From a virus, in the IMG/VR virus record IMGVR_UViG_3300039149_000036, positions 1 to 37,636 of that record: a stretch of DNA of 37,636 nucleotides; one strand, 5' to 3'. The first letter of the stretch is position 1, and every line of letters begins with the position of its first letter. The notes under the pieces were generated by a model. It saw nothing but the letters and a program-made list of their open reading frames with translations. It searched no databases and was not told where the DNA came from. Shown in pieces: positions 28,868 to 37,555 of the stretch. The translations under genes were made by a program, and so were the position numbers.

Positions 28868-30042
28868 GCGCCCCACAACTTCTGACCTACCGCGACGCGG
28901 TCGACCAGGCCATGGCCTACGTGGGCCACGGCATCGGTTCGGCAGCCCAGGCCGATATCTACCGTGCGATCCACGGGGCGCTCCGCGAACTCTGCGACGC
29001 GCATCCGTGGTCGTTCCTCTTCAAACACCACCGCATCTACCGGTATGCCCCCGAGACCACGGGGACGATTACCTACGATCACACGGGCGGTACCTACGAA
29101 CGCGAACTGACGCTCTCCGGCGCCACGTGGCCCAGTTGGGCGGAGGACGCGGTGGTCCGGATCGACGGCCTGATCCACCACGTCGAGGCCCGCAAGTCGA
29201 GTACCGTGGTGACCCTGGACGTGAATTTGAATCCGGGCGCCGACGTCGATGCAGGGACGTCCTTCTCGATCTGGCCGGCTTACCATGCCCTGCCACACGA
29301 CTTCATCGCCATGTCGGAACCGTGGGATGAGTCCCTGTGGCGGTTCGGCACGCCGGTAGACTACTCGCAGTTCCTCAGTCTCCAGCGATACGAGTCGCAT
29401 ACGGGGGACGTCCGCCATTACTGCATCCGGGGTATCGACGACCTGTACGGTGCGCAGGGTCTTTACCTGCATCCGCCCACGGATTCCGACGAGACGATCG
29501 ACTTTATCTACCGGCGGGCGCCCAGGCAACTCCGCTACTCCGGGATGGACTCGTCGGTGGATACGGCCGGGACGATCACCGTCACCGCCGCCAGTACGGC
29601 GGTCACGGGCGCCAGTACGGCCTTTGACGACGCGATGATCGGGTCGGTCCTGCGGATCGGCCGCAGTGCGTCCAACGTGCCCACCGGCCTGGACGGACTC
29701 TATCCGTTTGCCGAAGAACGGGTCATCGTCGACGTGACCAGCGCCACGGTCGCCACCCTGGACGCCAACGTCGCGACCACCCGCAGCGGCGTGAAGTATT
29801 GCGTCTCCGATCCGATCGATATCGACCGGGCGGCGTACAACGCCTTCATGCGGTGCGTGGAAAAGCACCTGGCAATCGGCCGGAATATGAAACACAAGGG
29901 CGACGCGCTGGCCCTCTACGAAGAGGCGCTGCGCAAGGCCAAGGGGACCGACAACCGCGTCCGGCAGCGGCAGGTCGCCGGCGAGGTCACGCGCTACCCC
30001 TCGCGCATCTACGACACCCCAATCGGCACCGACGTGCCCTAA
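28864..30042 (+). CDS. Head-tail adaptor (P22 gp4-like)
   Basis: The first 60 residues (YRDAVDQAMAYVGHG; AAQADIYRAIHGALRELCDA then HPWSFLF) show the helical pattern of gp4/gp11-type adaptors that dock under the portal. A beta-rich domain with ITVTAASTAVTGAS follows, and the last part (VEKHLAIGRNMKHKGDALAL) is a conserved C-terminal helix pair in such proteins. 392 residues, longer than P22 gp4, because of an inserted Ig-like or barrel domain. It joins portal to nozzle. Confidence 0.7.
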   Translation: MSAPQLLTYRDAVDQAMAYVGHGIGSAAQADIYRAIHGALRELCDAHPWSFLFKHHRIYRYAPETTGTITYDHTGGTYERELTLSGATWPSWAEDAVVRIDGLIHHVEARKSSTVVTLDVNLNPGADVDAGTSFSIWPAYHALPHDFIAMSEPWDESLWRFGTPVDYSQFLSLQRYESHTGDVRHYCIRGIDDLYGAQGLYLHPPTDSDETIDFIYRRAPRQLRYSGMDSSVDTAGTITVTAASTAVTGASTAFDDAMIGSVLRIGRSASNVPTGLDGLYPFAEERVIVDVTSATVATLDANVATTRSGVKYCVSDPIDIDRAAYNAFMRCVEKHLAIGRNMKHKGDALALYEEALRKAKGTDNRVRQRQVAGEVTRYPSRIYDTPIGTDVP

Positions 30043-30058
30043 GCGGAGGATTTTTTGG

Positions 30059-30838
30059 ATGGTCAATGTTTCCGATACAGCCCAGCACGCATTGAGCGTG
30101 GCCATGGGGAATCCGGCGTCGGCGGCGCAGATCGTCGATATCCTGGACAGCGTGGACAACTTGGCGGGCGTGACCGCGACATCGAGCGAGCTGAACCGCC
30201 TGGACGGGATCGGCACGCCCACGGCCGGGAAGATTCCCATCGGCGACGGAGATAGCCTGGTATGCAAGGCCGTCTCCGGGGACCTTACGCTTTCGCAGAC
30301 GGGGACGGCGACGCTGGCTACCGCCACCAAGGCGATCAAACTGCCGCTAAGCGAGTTTCGGCAGGTGGCGGCGATCAAGGATGCGCTGCCGGACGCCGCC
30401 GACGGAACCACCCTGGGGCTGGCGGATACACCCGGTGCCCCGATCTTCAGCAGCGACATCACTAACGATACGGCGACGGAAACGGCCGGCATTATCGTCA
30501 ATATGGAGCCGACGTACGTGGCCGGCGGCGATGTGTCCGTGGACGTCTATTGCGAGATGGTCACGGCCCGTCGCGTCACGTCGACCGTACACGCCGAACT
30601 CTACAACCTGGCCGTCGACAGCGTCGAGTTGCCGAGTGACATCACGGAGACCACCGCCACGGTCCTCACCCCCGGCGAAAACTACGCCGCCTACTCCTTT
30701 GCCGTCGATGCGACCGATCTCTCGCCGGGCGATAGCGTCTACCTCAAGCTCACCGTCGACTGCGACGATACGGATGGAACCACCTCGGGGGCCGTGCGCA
30801 TCTCCGGCGTGGTTCTCAATCAAACCTGCAAAAGTTAA
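30059..30838 (+). CDS. Virion structural protein, fibre- or head-associated
   Basis: GCGGAGGA precedes the ATG. The 259-residue protein has a helical start, a segment LAGVTATSSELNRLDGIGTP, widely seen in phage tail fibres and head fibres (the ATxxELNxLDG motif), and a beta-sandwich C-terminal domain. This motif marks the start of fibre shaft regions. Probably trimeric and surface-exposed. Confidence 0.7.
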   Translation: MVNVSDTAQHALSVAMGNPASAAQIVDILDSVDNLAGVTATSSELNRLDGIGTPTAGKIPIGDGDSLVCKAVSGDLTLSQTGTATLATATKAIKLPLSEFRQVAAIKDALPDAADGTTLGLADTPGAPIFSSDITNDTATETAGIIVNMEPTYVAGGDVSVDVYCEMVTARRVTSTVHAELYNLAVDSVELPSDITETTATVLTPGENYAAYSFAVDATDLSPGDSVYLKLTVDCDDTDGTTSGAVRISGVVLNQTCKS

Positions 30839-30853
30839 CGAAGGAGCCTTTTT

Positions 30854-31213
30854 ATGGCACTCTCCGGTAATGCCCAAAACTCTCTGGCAATCGCGCTCGG
30901 TCAAGAGGGCGCGGCAGCGGCGATCTGCGACGCGATCGACGCCAACACGATCAAGACCTCGATTAACGCCGTGCAAGCGGCGGCGATCGTGGCGAACACC
31001 GCTAAGACGTCCTACTCGGATGCTGCGGCGGTGGCGCTGAATACTGCCAAGACCTCGTACGCGGATGCGGCGGCGGTGACACTCAACACTGCCAAGACGT
31101 CGATGCCGACCATCGACATCACCACGTCGGCGGTGACGGTCACCACGGCCGCCATTGCCCGCCGCTTTGACGAGTTGGTCACCGCCATGGTCGCCGACGG
31201 ACACGCCGCCTGA
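30854..31213 (+). CDS. Ala/Thr-rich repeat protein
   Basis: The 119-residue protein has a 15-residue unit of form NTAKTSYSDAAAVAL repeated about two and a half times (30995-31110), flanked by helical segments. The repeat resembles the triple-helix linkers of fibres (NTAKTS...). Overlaps the next gene by one base (TGATG). Could be a fibre linker or chaperone. Confidence 0.6.
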   Translation: MALSGNAQNSLAIALGQEGAAAAICDAIDANTIKTSINAVQAAAIVANTAKTSYSDAAAVALNTAKTSYADAAAVTLNTAKTSMPTIDITTSAVTVTTAAIARRFDELVTAMVADGHAA

Positions 31214-31386
31214 TGGAACGTCCCGAGGAATCCGTTCGTATCCGGCGGTTCGAGGGCCTGGTCTCCAATCGCGGAGCCTTCCCCGAGAAACCGGGGGAGG
31301 CCAAGGTCCAGACGAACCTCCGCTGCCGGTCTCCGGGTCAACTGGAGGTCCGCGGGGGGATGCGGCAACTTCAATTCGAGGCGTAA
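31213..31386 (+). CDS. 57-residue protein resembling the N-terminus of nozzle proteins
   Basis: The short frame encodes MERPEESVRIRRFEGLVSNR and then GAFPEKPGEAKVQTNLRCRS, LEVRGGMRQL. The order (FxGLVSNRGAF...KPGEAKVQTNL...RPGxLxVRxGM) is the pattern that normally opens gp10/gp12-like nozzle proteins. Its start overlaps the upstream stop (TGATG). Here it appears as a separate product. Confidence 0.6.
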   Translation: MERPEESVRIRRFEGLVSNRGAFPEKPGEAKVQTNLRCRSPGQLEVRGGMRQLQFEA

Positions 31387-31389
31387 CCG

Positions 31390-31824
31390 ATGGCGGCGTG
31401 GCAGTTTACGGTCGATCAGGGACAGGTGGTGATCAACTCGCCACTGCTGATCTGGTGGGAGGCGCCCGCCGGGTTCGATGACTTCGACTCCGCGACGCTG
31501 GACCTCACACGGTGGTCGCCCACCGGGTACTCCGAGTTATTGGATGACGAGGAGGCCACGGTTACGCCGAACGTCCGCGCCACGTACGCGTACCTGCCCA
31601 CGGCGGTCGGTACTTACACCGCGACGTTCACGCTCACGAAGGGCGAGACGGCCGTCGGACCCGGCTACGTGACCTTCGAGTGCGTCGATCCCAGCGGCGA
31701 CAATAGCGGCACGCATGGGGCAGGGCGGATCATCGAGGTCCAGGACTACGAGCTGCCGGAAGTAAACTACGTGGTGTGGGAGACGGTCAACGGCGACCTG
31801 GTGGCCCGTTCCGATCCGAGTTAG
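31390..31824 (+). CDS. Hypothetical 144-residue Ig-like protein
   Basis: The protein begins MAAWQFTVDQGQVVINSPLL and consists of beta strands with TYAYLPTAVGTYTATFTLTK, an Ig/PKD-like layout, and an acidic GRIIEVQDYELPEVNY segment. Ig-like domains are often found on virions. It lies between the small nozzle-like gene and the main nozzle gene. Confidence 0.6.
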   Translation: MAAWQFTVDQGQVVINSPLLIWWEAPAGFDDFDSATLDLTRWSPTGYSELLDDEEATVTPNVRATYAYLPTAVGTYTATFTLTKGETAVGPGYVTFECVDPSGDNSGTHGAGRIIEVQDYELPEVNYVVWETVNGDLVARSDPS

Positions 31825-31863
31825 CTATGCGTGGAAGTATATATACTCCACGCAGCTAACTCG
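31817..31863. repeat. 47-bp near-perfect palindrome with AT core
   Basis: CGAGTTAGCTATGCGTGGAA pairs with the reverse sequence ending CTAACTCG (31854-31863) over two short bulges; the centre is GTATATATAC. It starts in the stop codon of the upstream gene. No T-run follows it, so it is not a normal terminator. It may be an RNA processing site, an RNA hairpin for mRNA stability, or a recombination scar. Confidence 0.8.
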
Positions 31864-31875
31864 ACTTGAGGTGAT

Positions 31876-33984
31876 ATGGCACTCCTGAAGACAGGCTTGA
31901 ATACGTTCCAACCGCTCACGATGGCCGTGGGTCCGGACGGTGCTCTGTACTGCGCCAATGGGATCGACCGCCCGCAGCGCTGGGACGGCCAGACCTCGTC
32001 GGCGGAAAACGCGGGGATCGATGCGGCCAGTACGGCCGTCTCGATCGCCGGCACCGGTTCGGGCACCATCTGGGGCGAGTACGCCGCGTACGCCCGGTAC
32101 GTAGACGACGAGGATACGCCCTCGAACCTCACGCCGATCGCCCGAACGTCGATCGCCTCGGGGGCCGCGGGAAGCGGGTTCAACTACAGTAACATCCCGG
32201 TGTCCGGCGATTCGCGGGTCACGGGCCGGCAGTTATGGAGGACGGCCCATGACGGCGAGGGACTGGCGATCTACCTGGACGCCGAGATCGCCGACAACAG
32301 TACCACCACCTACACCTCGACCCGGACCGATGGGAACCTGATCGTCCAGTCCTCGATGCGGATGCAGACGATCGACGGCTACCCGAACGCCAACCGGTTC
32401 GGGCCACCGCCGGATCACATGGGGATCGTCGCCTGTTTCCGCGACCGGATGTGGTACGCCGGGGCCTCGGAGTACACTTACGGCTCGGTCTCGATCAGCG
32501 GGACCCACGTGCAGGTCGAGGGTGCCCGGTTCCACTCCCGGATGGTCGGCCGAAAGCTCCGGGCCGCGGGGAAGTTGGAGGGCACGATCTCGGCGGTGCC
32601 GACCTCGACCACCCTGACGTTGACTACATCGCAATCGAGCGGGTTCGGGACCTCGGGCGATCATTACTCGATCCACGCGGGTGCCGACGAGCGGGACCGG
32701 GTCTACTTCTCGGAGTCCGGGGAGCCCGAGTCCTTCCCCCGGGATTCGGACGGCAACCACGTCAACGTCCTGCAACTCCAGCAAGACGGCGACCCGGGGA
32801 TCAGGGCCTTGATGCCCCTGTACTCGTACCTGTTCATCTTCAAGGGCCAGCACGTCTACCGGCTCAGTACGGCCGGGGACCCGCGCCGGGACGCGCAGGT
32901 CTCGCTGGTCGCCGAGCGGGGGTGTATCAACCAGCGATGCTGGTGCCGGGTCGAGGGTACGGCCATGGTTATGGACGAGGGCGGCTTCTACGTGTTTAAG
33001 GGGATGGAGACCGCGCCGACCAGCGTACCGATCCAGGACTTCTTCTGGGGCCGGATCAACTGGGGCCGGAAGCGATGGTTCCACTGTGCCCACGCCCCGG
33101 GCGAGCAGGTAGTGCGGTTCTTCGTGGCCCTGGACAACAATCAATGGCCCGAGCACGCGCTAACGTACAACTACCGCATGGCCCAGTGGCACCTCGAACA
33201 GTACCCGTATGCGATCGGTTGTTCCGGCCAAGTCGATCTCGGTGGGCAGGTTCGCCAGATCGCGGGGACCGAACAGGTCGTCTCGGTCATGGATGAGGGC
33301 GTCTTCGACGGATGTGCCCCGATGGCCACCAGTTACGCGGAAACCGCCGGGTCGCTTCCCGGGGGACAGGTCCAGGGCACGGTCGATTCGGGCACGGCCA
33401 CTACGATCGTGGACGCCGACGCCGATCTCGACTTCTCGGACTGGCACGTGGCGCCCACGGACGTCGGGGCCCCGGTCTCGGTGATCGCCGCGGACGGGAG
33501 TTGGCAGACGCGGCGGATCGCCTCGTTGCAGACGACCACCGGCACGATCACGGTCCAACAGGCCTTCACGACCACCAGTACGCTCGCCGGGAGTACATGG
33601 CAGATCGGGGCCGTCCAATATCAAGCCAAGTTCGGCACCTTTTCTTTTCTCCCTCAGGAGCAATCGAATGTCCGGCAACTGCAACTCCGGTTCAAGCCGC
33701 AAAGCGAGTCCTCGAAAGTCAACCTCCGCCAATACATCGACCACTCGACCACCGCGCAAACGGCCCAGGTCGACTACGACCCGAACGACGGGGCGGAAGT
33801 AAAGAGGTCGTCCGAGAATATCCAGGTCGACCTGACGCACACCCACGGGCACGTGCAATGGCGGTTCGACGACGGATTCGAGGGCACCGGTCCGGCGCCC
33901 CGGATGTTGGAAGTCGAGTTGGCGGGGGTCTCGGGCGCCGAGCGGACGAAGATTTACGAGCTGACCGTCGACGGGGTGGAATAG
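31876..33984 (+). CDS. Tail nozzle / DNA-stabilisation protein (P22 gp10 or T7 gp12-like)
   Basis: This 702-residue protein has the beta-propeller style of nozzle proteins: NTFQPLTMAVGPDGALYCAN, CFRDRMWYAGASEYTYGS, DERDRVYFSESGEPESFPRD, LMPLYSYLFIFKGQHVYRLS and AMVMDEGGFYVFKGME. The pattern (R-hydrophobic-W; RVYFSxxGxPExFP; LxxFKxxHVYxL) is typical of proteins that cap the short tail and hold the packaged genome. The C-terminal third is a separate beta domain. Its usual N-terminal opening appears to be encoded separately at 31213. Confidence 0.75.
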   Translation: MALLKTGLNTFQPLTMAVGPDGALYCANGIDRPQRWDGQTSSAENAGIDAASTAVSIAGTGSGTIWGEYAAYARYVDDEDTPSNLTPIARTSIASGAAGSGFNYSNIPVSGDSRVTGRQLWRTAHDGEGLAIYLDAEIADNSTTTYTSTRTDGNLIVQSSMRMQTIDGYPNANRFGPPPDHMGIVACFRDRMWYAGASEYTYGSVSISGTHVQVEGARFHSRMVGRKLRAAGKLEGTISAVPTSTTLTLTTSQSSGFGTSGDHYSIHAGADERDRVYFSESGEPESFPRDSDGNHVNVLQLQQDGDPGIRALMPLYSYLFIFKGQHVYRLSTAGDPRRDAQVSLVAERGCINQRCWCRVEGTAMVMDEGGFYVFKGMETAPTSVPIQDFFWGRINWGRKRWFHCAHAPGEQVVRFFVALDNNQWPEHALTYNYRMAQWHLEQYPYAIGCSGQVDLGGQVRQIAGTEQVVSVMDEGVFDGCAPMATSYAETAGSLPGGQVQGTVDSGTATTIVDADADLDFSDWHVAPTDVGAPVSVIAADGSWQTRRIASLQTTTGTITVQQAFTTTSTLAGSTWQIGAVQYQAKFGTFSFLPQEQSNVRQLQLRFKPQSESSKVNLRQYIDHSTTAQTAQVDYDPNDGAEVKRSSENIQVDLTHTHGHVQWRFDDGFEGTGPAPRMLEVELAGVSGAERTKIYELTVDGVE

Positions 33985-36189
33985 ATGCTTTCCCGTCAAG
34001 CCTCACGGATCGTCGAAGCGTTTCGCTCGGTGGATTTCCCTGCCGAAGCGGCACAGGAGATTGCCAGCGCGCTCTGCGATGTGGACCAGGAGATCGAGCA
34101 CCACGGGCCGGTCACCATCCGCCGGGACCTCCCGCGAGAGGATCGACAGTTCAGCCCGCGGACCGGGGATGAGAACCTGCACCCGGTCCCGCCCATGCGG
34201 GCACCGCGGATCACCGGGGCCTGCCTGACCCTTTCCAATCCGCCGATTGGCGATAGCGATCGGCGGGGCGAGAACGGCTTTACGCTCGACCTGCCCAACG
34301 GCGTGATGCGCAACCGGGGCGAGACCTGGGTACGGAAATGGGCGAAACTCACGGCCCACACCACGGTGATGGACGCCGAGAGTACCCGGATCAATACGTC
34401 CAGCGCCTACGTGAACGCCTACTACTACGCGGGCGACGGCGTCGAGTGCGGGGATAGCAAGGGGCGGGATGAGTCCGACACCCAGATCCGGATCTTCTAC
34501 GCCAACGAGGACAATCGTCCGCCCGTCGGCTCGGTCGTCAGCTATCTGCGGGATCAGGATGGTCTAGCCTGGGGCGATATCAGCGGGGGCGCGGCGGCCA
34601 GCCCGCTCCGCTGGGCCAAGGCCACGACGGGCTGGGAGTGGCACGACGAGCAGGCCCATCTCGGCTACGTCGTCGCGCAGGAGGCCGAGGACCATCACGG
34701 CAATAACCTTTCGTCGACCACCACGCGGATCTACCTGGCCGGCTCTCCCAAGGCCGACCCGAACGTCCAGAAGAACTGGGTGATCGGCTGGCGGTACGAC
34801 ATCCACGGCGAGCCGGCCGCCGTCTGTGATCACCTGGACGCCCCGATCGGCCGGGTGGCGATGCAGGACAACCTGACGGTGCCCGGTGGCTGGGCGGCCT
34901 ACACGACGATGGCGAGCTACTCGCCCGTCGGCTACGATTCCGGGAATTCCGATTACGACGCGATCGGCAAACAGGTCGGCAATCACCCGATCCGCCCGAC
35001 CGAGCATAGCAGCGATGAGCCTTCGAGCGGGACGTCCACCTGGGGCGCCGCCGGATGGTACGATACCGGTTGGTGCCTGGACGATCACGCCGAGACCGAC
35101 ACCTTCACGTCGCAGACGGGCATTACCGTCCTGGTCACCTCCCCGCCCACCAGCGAGTCCCAGGCGGGCATCACGGTGCAGACGACTTCGCCTCCGACGA
35201 GCGCCTCGCAGACGGGCATTACGGTGCAGGTCACCTCCCCGCCGACCAGCGCCTCGCAGGCGGGCATTACGGTCAATGCACCGAGCCCCAGCGAGTCGAG
35301 TCTGACCCTTGACTCGCTTCAAGTCGTGGCCGCGGGCGGCGACACGGGGACGGCCGCGCTGACGATCGGCTCTCAAGCACTGGCGACCAACTCGGCCGTT
35401 GCCCCGATCTCCGTCACCGGCAACCTGGACGTCGCGGCGTTTACGGTGGCGGCCGACACCAGCAAGATCGTGATCGGCATCGGCACGCACGTCCCGCATA
35501 CGCATGCGGCACTTGAAACCACCTGGACGTTCGATGCTCTGGGGGGGCACGAACTCAATCCTGATAATGGCCTGGATATCGAAACCGAGCCACCGTCCGG
35601 CACCTCCGACACCCACACGCACATCCTGGATGGGACAAGTACGCAATGCTGGTATTCCTACGAGGGCAACGATCATACGACCACCGAGTCGCACACGCTC
35701 ACCCACGTCATCGCCCAGAATGCACACGATCATAATATCGCGGTCGGAACCCAGGCGATCAGCACGGCGAACCTGATCGTCACCGACGCGGGGCATACGC
35801 ACCATGTCGGCGGTCACGCCCACACCGTCTCGCCCGACCCGCATTCGCACTCGCTCGGGGCCCACACCCATTCGCTGACCGGGCTGACCTACCAAGTCGA
35901 TCTCCAGCACAGCCATTCAGCTACCGCCCAAGCCCATACGCACACGGTTGCCCACAGCCACTCGACGCTCGACGAGGCCCATACGCACACGGTTACCCAT
36001 AGCCACTCGGTTACCGACCAGGCGCATACGCACACCGTTACGCACAGCCACTCGACCGACGATCCCAGCCACGCGCACACGACGCCGGTGCTGACACACA
36101 CCGGCACGCTCTATCACCGCGAAGAGGACTTCCGGCCCCCGCTGAACACGATCCTGTTCATCCGGCGCGTCGGACCCGCTGACGACTAG
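33985..36189 (+). CDS. Long fibre-like protein with Ser/Thr/Pro and His repeats
   Basis: The 734-residue protein starts right after the nozzle stop. It has an N-terminal helix domain, a beta-rich middle (TRINTSSAYVNAYYYAGDGV), four 16-residue repeats with core SQTGITV (35110-35301), and a C-terminal region with three 15-residue units like AHTHTVTHSHSVTDQ (35932-36066). HxH repeats in phage fibres such as the T4 long fibre tip coordinate iron and stabilise trimeric shafts. Probable host-recognition or adhesion fibre; receptor unknown. Confidence 0.75.
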   Translation: MLSRQASRIVEAFRSVDFPAEAAQEIASALCDVDQEIEHHGPVTIRRDLPREDRQFSPRTGDENLHPVPPMRAPRITGACLTLSNPPIGDSDRRGENGFTLDLPNGVMRNRGETWVRKWAKLTAHTTVMDAESTRINTSSAYVNAYYYAGDGVECGDSKGRDESDTQIRIFYANEDNRPPVGSVVSYLRDQDGLAWGDISGGAAASPLRWAKATTGWEWHDEQAHLGYVVAQEAEDHHGNNLSSTTTRIYLAGSPKADPNVQKNWVIGWRYDIHGEPAAVCDHLDAPIGRVAMQDNLTVPGGWAAYTTMASYSPVGYDSGNSDYDAIGKQVGNHPIRPTEHSSDEPSSGTSTWGAAGWYDTGWCLDDHAETDTFTSQTGITVLVTSPPTSESQAGITVQTTSPPTSASQTGITVQVTSPPTSASQAGITVNAPSPSESSLTLDSLQVVAAGGDTGTAALTIGSQALATNSAVAPISVTGNLDVAAFTVAADTSKIVIGIGTHVPHTHAALETTWTFDALGGHELNPDNGLDIETEPPSGTSDTHTHILDGTSTQCWYSYEGNDHTTTESHTLTHVIAQNAHDHNIAVGTQAISTANLIVTDAGHTHHVGGHAHTVSPDPHSHSLGAHTHSLTGLTYQVDLQHSHSATAQAHTHTVAHSHSTLDEAHTHTVTHSHSVTDQAHTHTVTHSHSTDDPSHAHTTPVLTHTGTLYHREEDFRPPLNTILFIRRVGPADD
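35110..35301 (+). repeat. Four 48-bp units encoding SQxGITV repeats
   Basis: The period is 16 codons; units differ at a few positions. They encode a Ser/Thr/Pro-rich segment, a possible glycosylation or linker region of the fibre. Confidence 0.85.
35932..36066 (+). repeat. Three 45-bp units encoding His-rich repeats
   Basis: Each unit encodes AHTHTV-HSHS- with 15 residues. His-x-His patterns suggest metal-binding stacks in a trimeric fibre. Confidence 0.88.
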
Positions 36190-36198
36190 GAGCCCCCG

Positions 36199-37290
36199 AT
36201 GGCCTATCAATACGCCGACTACAATCCCAACTGGAATCCGTGGAGTTCCGGGCAACAATGGTTGACCGGCACGCGGCCGGTGGGACCTCAGCAGCAAGCG
36301 GCCCAGACCTACGCCGACGCCTCGATGTACGGGGCGGATCAAGGTTTACGGGGTTCGCTGGCCCAGACCCAGGGCTCGATGTGGAACACGGACCGTTCGG
36401 CCCGGGCCAATGAATACGGCTCGAACCTCGGCGCGCTGGCCTCGATGTACGGGTCCAACTTGGGCGCCACGGCCAACATGTACGGCAGCGACCGCGGGTT
36501 GCAGGGGATCCTGGCCTCCTTGCCGTGGAACTACGCGGGTCAGCAGTTGGCGGCCGACGCCAGCCGGGACGCATCGCGGTGGGGCGCCTATGGGAGCATC
36601 TTCGGCGGCTATTACCCGGCCCAGGCGAACATGTACGGGGCGAATCAGGCAGCCGGCGCCAGTATGTTCGGGTCGGGCATGGGCGCCCTGGCCAGTATGT
36701 ACGGCTCGAATCAGGCGGCCGACGCCAGCCGGTACGGGTCCGGGATGGGCGCGATGTCGAATATGTACGGGGCGGACCGGGCGGCCGACGCGAGCATGTA
36801 CGGCTCGGGCGTGGGCGCCCTTTCCAATATGTACGGGGCAGACACCGCAGCCCGGGCTAACATGTATGGGTCCGGGATGGGCGCGATGGCCAGCATGTAC
36901 GGCTCCGATGCGGCCGAACGGACCGGCTTGGGCACCGCCCAGATCGGAGCCGATGCCTCCCGCGACGTCGAGCGGATGCGGACAGGACTCGGCTACTACA
37001 ACGCCGACGTCGGACTCCAGGGTCTGCTGGCCCAGATCACGGGGCAGAAGGATATTGCCGGCATGGAGGGCCAGACGGCCCGCGACGTCGCCCAGTACGG
37101 TTTGCAGGGCACGATCGCCTCAGCGGCGATCCCCGCCCAGTCGGCGCTGCAATTGGCGCAAATGGAGCAAAGTTTCAAGGCGGCGACGCTGGCGAAAATG
37201 CTGGGGCTGGTGGCTCCCCTCCTCTCATCCGCCCCGCCAGCGATGCCGTCGATCGGGACCAACTACGGTGCCGGGGTCTCGGCGAGGTAG
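36199..37290 (+). CDS. Hendecad-repeat virion protein (possible ejection protein)
   Basis: The 363-residue protein has a Gln/Trp/Tyr-rich start (NPNWNPWSSGQQW) and a long central region of 11-residue repeats of form ASMYGSGMGAL (e.g. ASMYGSNQAAD, SNMYGADTAAR), about residues 35-235. This gives a right-handed coiled coil or helical rod rich in Gly, Ala and Met. A helical C-terminal domain follows. Placed at the end of the tail genes, it may be an internal ejection/pilot protein that makes a trans-envelope channel, or a short tape-measure-like rod. Unclear. Confidence 0.6.
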   Translation: MAYQYADYNPNWNPWSSGQQWLTGTRPVGPQQQAAQTYADASMYGADQGLRGSLAQTQGSMWNTDRSARANEYGSNLGALASMYGSNLGATANMYGSDRGLQGILASLPWNYAGQQLAADASRDASRWGAYGSIFGGYYPAQANMYGANQAAGASMFGSGMGALASMYGSNQAADASRYGSGMGAMSNMYGADRAADASMYGSGVGALSNMYGADTAARANMYGSGMGAMASMYGSDAAERTGLGTAQIGADASRDVERMRTGLGYYNADVGLQGLLAQITGQKDIAGMEGQTARDVAQYGLQGTIASAAIPAQSALQLAQMEQSFKAATLAKMLGLVAPLLSSAPPAMPSIGTNYGAGVSAR

Positions 37291-37508
37291 GCTAGGCCTT
37301 TCGGTGTCAACCATCCGCTACGCAATGACACCCCGCACTGCACAAGCCCGCGGTCACCAGCTCGCTCCATGGCTCTCCAGAGCACTTTATCTGGGCAGCC
37401 TGGAAACATGCCCCGCAGTTCGTCGGTTGCGAACGTATCGCGGCCCCGCTTGCGAGCGTAGGCCTCGCAGACAGCCCGGTCTGTGATGTCGGATCGTTTC
37501 CATCTCAT
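37263..37508 (-). CDS. Small winged-helix-like protein on the opposite strand
   Basis: The 81-residue protein reads MRWKRSDITDRAVCEAYARK, then ELRGMFPGCPDKVLWRAMER and GLVQCGVSLRSGWLTPKG. The pattern (ITDRxVxEAY; KVxxRAxERA; GLxxYGVSLRxGWLTxKG) is one I recognise from small phage proteins that look like winged-helix DNA-binding domains. It is opposite in direction to every structural gene around it, has its own promoter and overlaps the end of the repeat-protein gene by 28 bases. Start at 37508 chosen because of the promoter; a longer frame from 37562 is possible. Confidence 0.7.
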   Translation of the reverse strand: MRWKRSDITDRAVCEAYARKRGRDTFATDELRGMFPGCPDKVLWRAMERAGDRGLVQCGVSLRSGWLTPKGLAYLAETPAP

Positions 37509-37515
37509 ACACCAG

Positions 37516-37544
37516 ATTATAGACAGAGTAGACAGCCCACGCAA
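37516..37544 (-). promoter_or_regulatory. Promoter of the minus-strand gene, leaderless
   Basis: On the minus strand TTGCGT (37544-37539), a 17-base spacer and TATAAT (37521-37516) are followed after seven bases by the ATG at 37508. It resembles the repressor promoter. The spacer has direct repeats of TGTCTA (37533-37528 and 37524-37519), a possible regulator site. Confidence 0.65.
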
Positions 37545-37555
37545 GGAGCAGGCAG

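Noticed and set aside
28729-30501. 590-codon minus-strand frame over the adaptor gene
   Set aside because: Shadow frame of the adaptor and neighbouring virion genes; no motifs.
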